Shown here piece after piece: positions 11,674-21,617 of a stretch of 64,000 bases of DNA. The stretch's first letter is position 1. Each line of letters opens with the position of its first letter. The stretch lies in NCBI GenBank assembly GCA_015680685.1, contig MNCI01013764.1, positions 259,253 through 323,252 on the forward strand, in the 5' to 3' direction. Made by a program: the position numbers and the translations under genes. The stretch is from Gnetum montanum (Eukaryota; Streptophyta; Gnetopsida; Gnetales; Gnetaceae). The notes under the pieces were generated by a model. The model was not told the origin of the DNA and did no database searches. It saw nothing but the letters and a program-made list of their open reading frames with translations.

Positions 11674-13055
11674 TGAAATACCATGAAAATTTTGAGGCCT
11701 CGGAGGTTCAGTAAAAAGCTGGTGATTCAGGTAAAGGGTCATAACAAGGCACAACATAACAAGTTCCTTTTCAGATTAAAAGCCTATCTTGCCATGCTGC
11801 ATAGCACAACACAAATGAATTCCAGGAGACAGAGCAAAATGATGGGTGCACAGTAGCAAGCTTTCGACTTTGCAAATTCTCTATGTTTCGAGAACCTTAG
11901 CTTTTGGGCATATTACGCTGCATTACACAACATGGCGTAATGTAGTGTAATGTCAGAAAACAATTTGCCACAACATCAAGAATAGCAAATGCCCAAAAAC
12001 TTCAGCAACACTTCAATTTTTTGCAAGTGCATTGTTTTATGCTGAATTACGCTATGAAGTGTAATTTAGCATGGTGCAACATAATCTAGTATGGTGTAGC
12101 GTAATACAGGCATAGACAGAAATGACATAATACAAGCATCAGCAGTCCATGTGGCGTAATACGCTCTCCAGCGTATTGTAGCATAATCAAGAAATTGCCT
12201 ATCACCGAAGCTCCAATAAGAGCAGTTTACGCCACGTTACGCTTTAGAGTGTAAGGCAGTGTGGCACCATAGACCTCAACAACCACCACATCAAGTCAAT
12301 GGAATTTTGCAAATTCAGGACATGTGTCATCTAAACCACATCTTTCTCTTGACTTTAATCTTATAAATGCTCCAGCTGATAAAGATCAAAGGGGGGGCAA
12401 AAATTTCTCAAAAGATTGAACGAATTTTCTTTGTGAGCAATTTTTTCCCTTCCATTGATAATCATTGACAGCATTGGACAAGAGAATAAGGAGGATTAGT
12501 AATTAAAAGAATATAGAAGGAAATTGGCAAGAGTCTCTAGTCAGGAATAGCATGTTGATAGACATTCTGCTTCGGATTGGCTCCCTTTTACACCGCTAGA
12601 ATGAGGTAGATCGACCTTTTTTTGCTTCATCTTTGAACAATTTTCTTGTTATTGGCACGTGCTTCACCCTAATCGAAGATTTCTTGTAATAGTTATATTC
12701 AATATACTTTATTTTTGGGGTGAATCCTAGATCTCGGGATTGCCCATGTCCTAAATATGATCTCTTGTGCCTCATCTATATGAATCTTGCAAATCATCAT
12801 AAATGTATTTCGTCATTTTCAATTACCTGATAAGTTAACAATATCATATATTCCCATAAAGATCCATCATTGTATTATCCAAATATTACAAAAAATTTTA
12901 TTGATCAAGTAAGTCCTTGTCTGATCGACAAGACTGTTCAGGGCACCTTGGATTCATTTTCTCTCCAGCACGATCCTTGCACGGATTTGGGGTTAAAACT
13001 ATGTACGTGGACTTTCATTCAGTATTTCCAGCGATTGACGTTTTATGTTGTTATA
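11674..13055 (+). repeat. Solo LTR of the Tat-like family, nested in E1 ORF2
   Basis: E3 and E4 ORF2 run straight through this point, while E1 has about 1.38 kb extra. The insert starts TGAAATACC, like the TGAAACACC starts at 39630 and 3283. It has a TATA box (CTTATAAATGCTCC) near 12360, and shares the block AGGGCACCTTGGATTC (near 12940) with copies A, B and C. It ends GTTATA where copy B has GCTATA. Candidate 5-bp duplication: GTAGG (11669-11673) and GCAGG (13056-13060), one mismatch. Copies of TTACGCTGC/GGCGTAATG-type words fill 11910-12260. No internal coding region is present, so it is a solo LTR; the terminal CA would have decayed to TA. Confidence 0.75.
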
Positions 13056-13138
13056 GCAGGGACTTGTCCTTCACCTCTCCTAGGTCATTTTCTTCCACCT
13101 TGAGTAGTACCTTTTTGTTGTCCACATTTTAGGGCCAT

Positions 13139-13367
13139 CTGCAATCACATGGACCCAAGCATTAGTAAGGTTGATTTTTGAAGTTAAGTTATACCTTACT
13201 ACTTGCCTTAATTAATTAATTAATTTTATGTCCATGTGATATTACTTGAAAGATTGTAATAATGAGTCTTTTCTACTTAGGTGGTTTCCAATTTTAATTT
13301 TTAGGTGTTCCTAAAGGGATTGAATGATTCTTTTGGCACAATTATTCTAAATGTTATAGCTAATTAC
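13139..13367 (-). other. Intron-like leader of E1 ORF2
   Basis: Read on the minus strand, a donor-like GGGTAATTA (GT at 13367-13366), a branch-like CTTACTAAT and an acceptor TGTGATTGCAG (AG at 13140-13139) bracket 229 nt, and the next three bases are the ORF2 ATG. The same arrangement occurs in E3 (26287-26508) and E4 (52947-53209). It indicates that ORF2 is translated from a spliced RNA. Splicing is inferred from sequence only. Confidence 0.65.
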
Positions 13368-13433
13368 CCTGGATAATGTCCTTTGGATGATGATAAATTC
13401 AAAAAATGTTAGGCACTATTCAAAAGGTGTCCC

Positions 13434-13445
13434 TCCCCCATGACT
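13434..13445 (-). other. Internal polypurine-like motif of E1
   Basis: On the minus strand AGTCATGGGGGA repeats 12 bases of the terminal polypurine motif, about 70 nt before the ORF2 leader donor. E3 (26209-26220) and E4 (about 52868-52883) have GTTGTGGGGGA at the same place. Confidence 0.6.
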
Positions 13446-13617
13446 AAGCTGAACACTCTAGGTTCAAGCAGGTTTAGACAGAATTAAAATCGGAGTACCA
13501 ACGAGTGAGATATAGGTAGAAAAGGAAGGGTGTCATACTTGCAAGTCATAGAGAAAAAATTTGAAAAATCCCCCATGTGATGTGTGAAAAATGAAGCTAA
13601 GTGTTGTGGGGGGTCAC

Positions 13618-13726
13618 CTATATAGAGGTTTGAGGGGACACGATATCACGTACAATACATCACGTATGCGATATCACATCAGCCGCGATATCGCGTACGT
13701 GATATCATGGCCCTAGTGATATTGGA
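13618..13726 (-). promoter_or_regulatory. Internal promoter-like block upstream of E1 ORF2
   Basis: At least four palindromic GATATC-centred sites (CGATATCAC, GCGATATCAC, GCGATATCGCG, GTGATATCAT) lie in about 75 bp and are followed on the minus strand by CTCTATATAGG, a TATA-like box near 13618-13627. The same combination (GATATC array, then TATA) precedes the transcribed part of every LTR of this family, but here it sits inside the element, between gag and ORF2. E3 and E4 have a weaker version at the same place. Confidence 0.65.
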
Positions 13727-13739
13727 CACAACAATAAAA

Positions 13740-15095
13740 AATACAAAATTTTTGAAGATTTTATTGAAATCAACGTTGTAAAATTAGGGCATTGGGCTCT
13801 TGTAAAGGGGTTCTAAGGTAATTTAGCTTGTTGTGAAGACACGAATAATGATGTGTGGGTGTAATTGATCAATAAAACCTTGAGTGGTAAGTGAGAGAAA
13901 AAGGTCATGTAATGGTACATAGGAACATTATTATTCAGAGGGATAGTAGTAGGGAAAAAATCATTTGAAAAATATGCTGAGGGTAAGAAATGGTGTTGTG
14001 AGCTATGTCATAAGTGAGAATTACAAAAGATTACACAAGTGGATCCTCCCCAAAGCAGGTTTCAACCTATAATGCCCTTGTGTAACCACATTTAAAGTGT
14101 CCGTGGGCACTCAAAGGGTTAAATGTAATCCACACTAATTCCACAAAACACACACATGTAATTATCACCCGGAATGAGATAAGAATTCTACGTTACACAT
14201 GACACGAGCTACAATTACATGAATAGTCAGATGAGACAAACCATAGAAAGGGATTGTAGAGATTGGGACATGAGGTAACTGACCCAAGACACAATGAATC
14301 CTACATGTAAATCATGATTAACGTGTCATTAACCCATCATTCCAAGATCAGGACCAAGTCCATTTCTCTAATCAGTGACATCGCATTATTTCATCCCATG
14401 ATGAGCAACTATGAGATTACCATAACAAGAAGGCGTACAATCACTTGGTGTTTTTCTCAAGGGAGGAGTGACTTTTGTTTTGTAGCACTTCCTTCTTTTC
14501 TTCTTTTTTTTTCTTTTGAATACTGAATCCAGAGAAGCCACCAACCTTCAGGCATGGGTGCATGTCTTTCTAGTGGAACCCCCTAGAACAACATTGGATT
14601 TTTGAGTACCCTTTGATTACTCTTACTCCCATTTTTTGTTAGATCTACAAGGATCTTAGTACAACCACGTTGCATGATAACTCTCACAGACATCACCAAA
14701 GAGAATCCATAAATCCCCTTGATGTCACACCCTAATCATTTCCTCTTGGTCCATCCTTCTTCATTTTGGGTACAATGAACACAAAATCAATTTTAAGTTT
14801 TAAGAATTTCAAGAATATCACTGTAACCTTGAATAGAACCTCTTATTTTTAGAGTGGATGAGTGGGTGTACTGGGCTAACTAACCACATAATTTATCACT
14901 CAAGACTCGATAACATAGAACACACCTCAACCAATGAGCCACATGAGTGTTTTATTCATAGATGAGATTACTTAAAAAAGTTTTAAAAGATAAAAAGACA
15001 AAATGATAAAATAAGAAATTGAAAAATGAAAAATTGAAAAATAAAAAGTTGTAAAATTAAATAAAATGAAAAGTGGTTATTAATCTTGCTTGTTA
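13740..15095 (-). other. Non-coding linker between gag and ORF2 module of E1
   Basis: About 1.35 kb with no gag or pol similarity. It is conserved in E3 (24621-25985) and E4 (51237-52620), and part of it (14040-14115, with GGATCCTCCCCAAAGCA) is shared with the 3' region of E2 (near 32812-32885). It holds a 70-codon frame on the opposite strand at 14314-14526, listed separately. Confidence 0.6.
14314..14526 (+). other. Small antisense ORF shared by E1, E3, E4
   Basis: Seventy codons starting MINVSLTHHSKIRTKS on the strand opposite to the element. Matching frames with the same start occur in E3 (25388-25182) and E4 (52035-51775). It is unrecognised. It stays open in all three copies although gag and ORF2 are full of stops. 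However, a sense-strand frame in the same place is also partly conserved (ending NGLGPDL..), so coding status is unproven. Confidence 0.3.
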
Positions 15096-17081
15096 CTAGA
15101 ATGGGGGATATCCCCCATAGCTAAATGGTTGCGGATGGTAAGGATTAATAAATGGAAGATGGGGATCCTTGCATGTTGGAAATATTGGGACCCAATCATA
15201 CTTACCCCATTGGGATTCACAAACTTGATTATAGTAAGCATAGTGGGGAAATTTATGAGATGTGGTTCCCAGATAATGAGTTGATCCACTATGATATTTA
15301 GGACCGTTAGATGGTATGCAAGGATCAGAATGTTGCCCTCCATGCCTATGTTCATTGGGCCGTATGGTTGTTGGAGTGTTGGTTGGTGGCCTTGATGAAG
15401 TAACATGAGGTGTTGGGTTTGAAGATAAGGGTGCACCATAGTGTGGGACTTGTGCTGAGTTAGAGGATGCAGTGGCCTCAAAATTGTGTTGTCCCTTCTT
15501 AGGGTTATTTCTAAAGAAAGGATGCCTTCAATGTTGCCAAGGTTTCTAATTACTATTAGAAACAATAACACAAGTAACATTTAGGGGTTGTTGTTGTGGT
15601 GCAGACACCTTAGGAATAGTTGGTGGCAATGTAGAAGGAGGGAAAGGATGAGAGTGTTGAAAATGAGGAGAAGTGTAGGATACACAAGGCGGTTGTTTTG
15701 TTGAAGGCATGGGTTGATAGTATTGAGGAGAATGATAATGTAGTGAGATAGAGTATGCTAGCCCTGTTGGAGAAACAAGATGTTGAACTAGGTTAGCGTT
15801 TTGGTTTGGATGATACGAAGGGTGTCTCTAGTTTAGGGATGGCTTCCCCCACGACTAGGATTGTTACCACTATGATTGAACATAGTATCTCTGTACAAAA
15901 TCTGTATGTAACATGTTTCCCCAATGCTTAGATAAATATAATAGGATTGGGCATTGTCCCTTGGGGTGATCATATAGGAAAATGTTGCATTCATACATAT
16001 GATTGGCAGTTGAGCTCTTATTTTCCTTATCCCTTCTTTCTGATTGTCTAGTGATACTTTGTCTTGCTTCTTGTGTTGTCAAAACTCTATCTCTAATGAT
16101 GTTGATAAATTCTCCACAATTTTTATGCATCCATTCCAACATCTTATTGATATTTTCCTTGACTTCCTCTAATGATTATTGTACTGGAAAAGATGGTTCT
16201 TTCCCCTTGTGGTAGGTTGATTTCTCCTTTTTGTGATTATGGACCTTTGTTAAGTTGAGGTTTTGGTCTTGTTGATGTTTTTCAACACTCTCCCATCTAG
16301 CCATTTCTCCTTCTTCTTTTCCTACCTACTTGATAAGCTCTTAGACTTGATGGGTTCATATTTCATATATTTGACCTTGGGCATACATTTCTAAGGTCTC
16401 TCTTGTTTCATCACGAAGCCTATCAATGATATGGTACATTAGCCTTTCCTTGGAAAAATTATGGCCTGGACAATTGTTTGACAGTGCATAATATATTTCC
16501 AATGCCATGTCCAAGGGTTCATGTTGTGCTTTTTTCCACCCTTGGATTTGTTTCCTCAAGGATGACACTCTTGCGTAGGTTTGATATCTTTCATTAAATA
16601 GTTCTACCATTGTTGGCCAACATCGTATTGAATTTGGTTTTAATGATCTATACCATACTTTTTCTTGGCCAACGAGTGTCATATGAAAGAGCTTGAGTTT
16701 TTTCCAACCATTATCAATGTTGTTCCATGTATAAGCATCGTAGAAGGCTTGTAAATGTTGATGCAGATCTAAGTCAGAGTCTCCTGAAAATTTGGGAAAG
16801 TTATTTAAATCAAGCCTGGGTAGGTGGCTCTCTTTACGATGCCTACATGAGATTCGAATAGCCTCTTGTATTTGTGTTAAGCTTGTAGTGGCCAGTAGGG
16901 GTTCATCATCATTAGGTAAGTTATGCTTTCATGCGTTGGGATGACGTTGCTTTCATTTATGTTTATAAGAAATCCCCACCTTGGGTTTCGTGCTCCAATC
17001 TTCATTGTCATATAGTTCGTTTGTTCTCCAATGAACTTCCTCACTAGATGTGGCATTATTATCATCTTGTAGGAGAGGCAT
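15096..17081 (-). pseudogene. gag: E1 gag (degenerate)
   Basis: Structural protein that would form the virus-like particle. Starting at ATG 17081 (MPLLQDDNNATSSE), about 660 codons can be followed with stops. The central capsid part (16682-16356) has VWYRSLKPNSI, FNERYQTYARV and KERLMYHIIDRLRDETRETL, the usual plant Gypsy retrotransposon gag pattern. A CCHC-like knuckle follows near 15985, CNIFLYDHPKGQC; its second Cys is Phe here but intact in E4. The tail is Pro/Ser/His-rich and ends YGGYPPF with a double stop at 15098. No protease follows. Confidence 0.8.
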
Positions 17082-17206
17082 GGTTGTGAAATTTTATGTG
17101 AATTTATATGTGACTTTTTTTGTAATTATTTCTTCATAAAAGATATATCATTAATTCCTATACAATGATCTTGTATGATATAACTAATCTAGATAACTAG
17201 CATTGT

Positions 17207-17224
17207 CCTCAGCAACGACGCCAA
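17207..17224 (-). other. Primer binding site of E1 (tRNA-Asp type)
   Basis: On the minus strand TGGCGTCGTTGCTGAGG directly follows the 5' LTR and one base. It matches, with three or four changes, the complement of the plant tRNA-Asp 3' end as I recall it (TGGCGCCGTTGCCGGGGA). Confidence 0.75.
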
Positions 17225-18029
17225 TGATGAGTGGTGAGGTATCCCTACACTCAAGCATATGAATACAAGCGTTACATGCACAATTCAGTTGAACTCTGTA
17301 GATAGACTAGTTGTGGCATCTAGACAGTTAACCTTAGGTCATAGTTCATTGTCTTCCCACCTAGACTAATATTAGCTTTGTCACATATGGTTTAGTCCAA
17401 AGTGAGGTGTATGATGTGTTTCTAACCTAATGCTACTTCTAAAGGCAATGGAATATAATATTAACTAAGATAAGAGGGAAAGGGTGAGAAGGAATCTAGC
17501 TAGCCTATGTGTGATGAGCATCCATTCCTTGATTATCCATACACATCTTGGACTTCGTGTAGGACTACCATTGGGATTACCAAGCGCAGATCCTAGGTAT
17601 GCTACTGGGTTACCAAGTATTCACACTTAAATGCTCGTAATCAAGTTGTACTTATTCTGCATTAACAGGAGTTAAAGGGTGAAAAGAGATTAACTAGGAA
17701 ACTAGTAAATAACAAGTAATTAAATAATTAAGCTAAGTGAATGCTATAATGATGAAGTAATCTCAATCTTTATTTCTGGTCATGTGTGTGTTCACACTCG
17801 AATAAAGGATGCCATACAATTACAATCACCACATTGCATCCATACACTGGAAGGAAAAGGGTTGAGAGGAAAAACAAGAAATAAAATCAAGCTTAACTCT
17901 AAACTTCTAATCTAAAACTGACTAACTCCTAATTGACTCCTCTTATTTATAGATGAGGAGGCAAACTACGATATCGCATACAGGATATTGTGTACATAAT
18001 ATCGTGGTGCACTAAATGGCGACTCATCA
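17225..18029 (-). repeat. 5' LTR of E1
   Basis: 805 bp, ending ACTCATCA and beginning TGATGAGT when read on the minus strand. The GATATC-type array (about 17965-18008) lies upstream of the TATA box (reverse ATTTATAG at 17945-17952), and a conserved AATAAAG-type poly(A) signal lies about 180 nt further on, giving a U3-R-U5 layout. Confidence 0.9.
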
Positions 18030-18034
18030 AAAGC

Positions 18035-18560
18035 TAAATGCCAACATATAAAATCAAAGGTACTAATTATATTACATAAACTTATATTAATACCACATAT
18101 CCTAAGGTACCTTTCCAAAATAGATGAATATGGAATTACTTAGATAATTTTCCCCTTAGCTCCAAATCTAGCCTCTCATGAAGTATACACACTAAAACAA
18201 CCCATTAGAAGGCATCATACCATTATTTCATCATGACATGATTTATTTCATTAGGAAATCATGTGAACACTAAAAGATGCTAGTTCTCCTCAAGTGCTAC
18301 CTCATAAAGTATACACTCTAGAATCCCTAGGTAGCTATCCTTCCTATTTAGGTCCTCAAACTTGTAACCACAATAACAAGTCATGTCAAACAATGGTAGA
18401 AAATTCTAAATAGGATTCCAAAACTTAAAAAAGTCATCATAGAACTAATACTTCATCCTAATATACTTGGATATTTTGATATGAGTGCTTGTAGGATTGA
18501 ATGAGCTTTGGACATGTTGAGGATATAGCAACAATGTAGTATTCACATTAAGCTACTTAT
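18035..18560 (-). pseudogene. Upstream part of the fossil ORF split by E1
   Basis: On the minus strand a frame with a few stops reads, among others, YPQHVQSSFNPTSTHIKISK, FWNPI, then CYCGYKFEDLNRKDSYLG and LECILYEVALEEN. I do not recognise the family. It continues, after removal of E1 (same AAAGC at both junctions), into the intron-like AT-rich stretch before 7866. A decayed transposon-encoded protein is the most likely explanation. Confidence 0.35.
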
Positions 18561-19744
18561 AAGGATGATTCTTTCACAAGTAGTTAAACTCTTTTTTTTT
18601 CTTTGATAGCCTGAGCCCTACCACTATCATATATAATCATGTCCACATTCATACTCTCTTAGATCATGAAATCAAAGAGTCTTATGTAGATAACCAAGCA
18701 TATTTTTTACATAACCTCTCTACAGCAAAAGACATAATGTGTAATGACAACATGGTCCATATGAAAACATAAAAATGATCTATATAAAACTATAGAAAGT
18801 TATAAGAGAACAAAGGACATGCCTCTTCACTAAAGGCATATAGGAAATGAAATAACTTAAGAAATTATTTACCAAATACTTCTTCAAGATATTCATCTAT
18901 TCCTCTTCTTGAATATGATATTCCTTTTAAATGAAGAATTTGAAGAGAACGAGAAATAATATGATAATATTCTTCATGCTCCAAGTCTTGAGAATAAGTC
19001 TCAATGGTTTTTCTTTTCATGGAAAGAATAAAAAAACATTTCTTCTAAGTTTCAAGGAAATTAAGATTATTGAATTGAGATTGCTCTTGCTAAAGCATTT
19101 AGAAATGCTTCTAGATAATTCATGTTAATATTAAAACATTTAATGAAATGGAAGATATAAAATCCTTTCTTTCTTAACTTAAGATGATTAACATGTATTT
19201 TGGTCTTGAAGATGTTAAATATTATTAAAAGGTATCATATGCTAAAATTAAGCTTAAAGGTATGGGAAAAGTATGATGAAAGAAAAAATGATATACCTAT
19301 ATGATAAGAAATGATACTTCTATCAAACAATGATCTCTTACAAAATTCATGCTTAAGTAAAGATTTGAAATATCTTATCATAGTTAAGAGGTCATTCAAA
19401 TGCTAAAATATATGAGATAAGATAATAAAAGTATAAAGAACTATTATATGCTTTTTTGTCAATATTTCAAGGAAGCTAAGGCACATTGAAATGAAAATGA
19501 ACAAGCTTCAAACTTCCAAAGTGGATTAATGAAATAATTCGAATAAGAGATTACCTTCTATGAATCTAAAACCTTGAATGAGGATTTTGATTTAGCTCAT
19601 AAGGCTAAAAAGAAATTCCAAGGCTATAAAAAAGATCCTAATACTTCTAAAGAAAATGATTTCAAGAACTCTAAGAGAGATAAAGTAGCAAAGGAGAAAG
19701 GTAATGCCAAGGAAAACTCATTTGAGAAGGAAGAGATGGGTAAG
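18561..19744. other. No confident gene; low-complexity AT-rich DNA
   Basis: Nothing firm. A plus-strand frame near 19575-19744 is lysine-rich (DLAHKAKKKFQGYKKDPNT) and could be the end of a decayed Copia-type gag, cut off by E5. I cannot support a family. Confidence 0.3.
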
Positions 19745-20532
19745 TGATGAGTCGTGAGGTACCCCTACACTAAAGCATATGAATATGAGCGTTTCACTCA
19801 TGATCTGGTCAAACTCCAAGGACTAAGTGCTTACACACCTTAATGGAACACTCAAGGTTAATCAATCATTGTCTTCCCAAACTTACTTGTATTTTCATAG
19901 TTGTATGGCTAAGTAAGCTTGATATATCTGAGTTTTTATAGCTTTTATATTTTTTATGTCTTATGCTAATAAAGGAAAGGGAGAAAGAACTAAGTGACTA
20001 ACTTACATTAACTATTCATTAACTAAGTTCTAAAGGTTTCTAACACTAGTATCCATTCTCACTTGTTGTACACATCCTGAACCAGTGCAACGCTACTGGG
20101 ATTACCAATCATTACTAGGTTACCAAGCACTACACGCATGCTCGAAGTGGTCTTACTGAGTGTATTTAACTAATGGGGGTTGAAGGTTGAGAGAGATATT
20201 AATTAACTAGGAAATAATTAAATAATAATTAATTAATAATTAGCTTAATTTGTATGCTGCAAGGTTTATCATAAAGTTCATATTTATTGCTGTAGACAAA
20301 ATTGTGCTTAGGTACAAATTGTTCGAATAAAGATCCGTTCACTCTATGACTTCTACTGCGAACACACATAAATAATTCTAAATTTGGAATAAAAAAACTA
20401 CAAGAATTTCGCTAAGGGTCTAAGTCTAACTCCCTAGAACAATGGGCACCCCCTCTTATTTATAGAAGATGAGGTAGGACGCGGTATCGTGTGGCGGATG
20501 CGATATCACTTACGTGATATTGCGGCTTATCA
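19745..20532 (-). repeat. 3' LTR of E5
   Basis: 788 bp. The plus-strand left end TGATGAGTCGTGAGGTACCCC and the reverse TATA box in CTCTTATTTATAGA (near 20454) match the E2 LTRs. The GATATC array is decayed: GCGGTATCGTG, GCGATATCAC and GTGATATTGC near 20480-20525. No partner LTR is visible, so no target duplication can be tested. Confidence 0.85.
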
Positions 20533-21262
20533 TACCTCCATGACTAAATGAAAACTCATGCTTGCGTTCCTTAACAAATATTGAGAAGGTATGGGATTAT
20601 TCACTTGAATGAAAACTAATGATGTATGGGATGACATGTGAATGAATCAATCATTACAATACATGAAAATATTAGTGTTCATAACTACAAGAGTGAAGAC
20701 TATACACAAGTGACATCAAGCCCTATTTGGCAGCTGAGAGAGAAGAGAGAGAGAAAAGAAGGAGAAGACATGTTGCTATCAACACCAAGATTGCACCTTC
20801 CGTTGTTCATCCATAACCATGCCATCAGTCTTGCTCCTTGCATAACCATTCCAACACCAGTCCATCCTGAGTGTTTCCTCCAGATCTAGTCCAATGCTGT
20901 ATGATTACCATCTTCATACATAACATAGTCACATATGAGCAAGGATAAGTAAATCAAAATATATTTGATATCTTGCCTCGATGTAAGGTCCATTGGCTAA
21001 GTTGTGATATGGATAATATGGATGTAAGGTCCATAACCAGTGCTTGTAGCTCAAATAATTATTTTGTCTAAGGGGTGTGCTTTGAATTATTACTATTTTT
21101 TATGTGAGAACCACACCATGCAAAGACTTATTTTTATTGGCTTAGCTTCCCAATAATGGAGCAATGTTGGAATGGTAAGGAAAAATCAAAAAGAAAACAT
21201 TCAAGAACCCAAGATAATAGCTAGTACAAATGCATTGAATCCCCTTAAAGTCACACCCTTAT
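19745..21262 (-). mobile_element. E5: truncated E2-type element (3' LTR plus 3' internal part)
   Basis: The LTR (19745-20532) is followed by the polypurine motif TACCTCCATGACT (20533-20545) and then about 0.7 kb matching E2 32062-33530 in order, with several deletions: an unfolded leader-like part, a TTGTCTAAGGGGTGTGCTTT phrase, and the block ending AAGTCACACCC. Similarity stops abruptly at 21262. No gag, protease or 5' LTR remains. Confidence 0.8.
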
Positions 21263-21299
21263 AATGTATCAACAAGCTGATGAGGTAGGGGTGCCCAAG

Positions 21300-21617
21300 G
21301 ATTCTTTCCTTGTCAAATAGACTCAACATGTTCTAATAGAGTGTATGCCCCAGATCTAATGATAGTTTTGTGAGAAGACAATAAAGAACAAAAGCTTGGG
21401 GTGGTAGCAAATAATTGTAACTTTATCCTTTTACCATAATGTTATACAACATGATAAGAGACAAGGTGGAAGCATCAAGAGTCATCATGATCCTCGCAAT
21501 ATGACCTCTATCAAAAGATACATATTTTCCAAAAAAAAAACATCATAAAATTCATCATGTTCTATCAATAGTACCTCTACCATTTATATAAATGTCATGC
21601 ATTCTATCAATAGTACC
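21300..21617 (-). pseudogene. Fossil plant-transposon-like ORF, part 2 (split by E3)
   Basis: Minus-strand continuation of the fossil at 30362-30830 once E3 is removed. Readable pieces include EHDEFYDVFFLENMYLLIEV and, in another frame, LSLIMLYNIMV and ERILGHPYLISLLIHYKGV. Frameshifts and stops are frequent. It ends where E5 similarity ends. Family assignment is by pattern only. Confidence 0.4.

Larger units (their letters stand above)
8946..13138 (-). pseudogene. E1 ORF2: plant-transposon-like domain plus coiled coil (broken)
   Basis: The start ATG (13138-13136) lies immediately after an intron-type AG, as in E3 and E4. After the first codons the frame is interrupted by a solo LTR (11674-13055). 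It resumes at 11684 with segments matching E3 and E4 ORF2: HCPKIQAIHEKSIF, then KGSPLWPTLSKSGAWYLGEM, then ERIYFKIGMYHLF and RISMYATRGCVVLMGK (11222-10992). This N-terminal part resembles the domain annotated in plant retroelements as putative plant transposon protein (function unknown). The C-terminal half (from about 10418) is rich in heptad-like L, V and K/E and is probably a long coiled coil. It ends near 8946 after PPGTT. Stops and frameshifts abound. It is not pol or an identifiable env. Confidence 0.7.
7947..18029 (-). mobile_element. E1: full-length non-autonomous LTR retrotransposon (gag + ORF2)
   Basis: Both LTRs are present (3' LTR 7947-8780, 5' LTR 17225-18029) and the element is flanked by an exact 5-bp duplication AAAGC (7942-7946 and 18030-18034). 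On the minus strand the order is 5' LTR, primer site, gag, non-coding linker, internal promoter-like block, intron-like leader, ORF2, polypurine tract, 3' LTR. No protease, RT, RNase H or integrase is visible. ORF2 is broken by a later solo LTR (11674-13055). It lies in an intron-like stretch of the 4860-7946 / 18035-18560 fossil. It is in inverted orientation to the related E3. Confidence 0.92.

Noticed and set aside
15080-15580. 166-codon frame overlapping the gag tail in E1, with counterparts at 23986-24531 in E3
   Set aside because: The frame with FEATASSNS and YGGYPPF continues gag and is shared by all copies. The overlapping frame is open because the Pro/Ser/His-rich codons leave few stops, and it is not maintained in E4.
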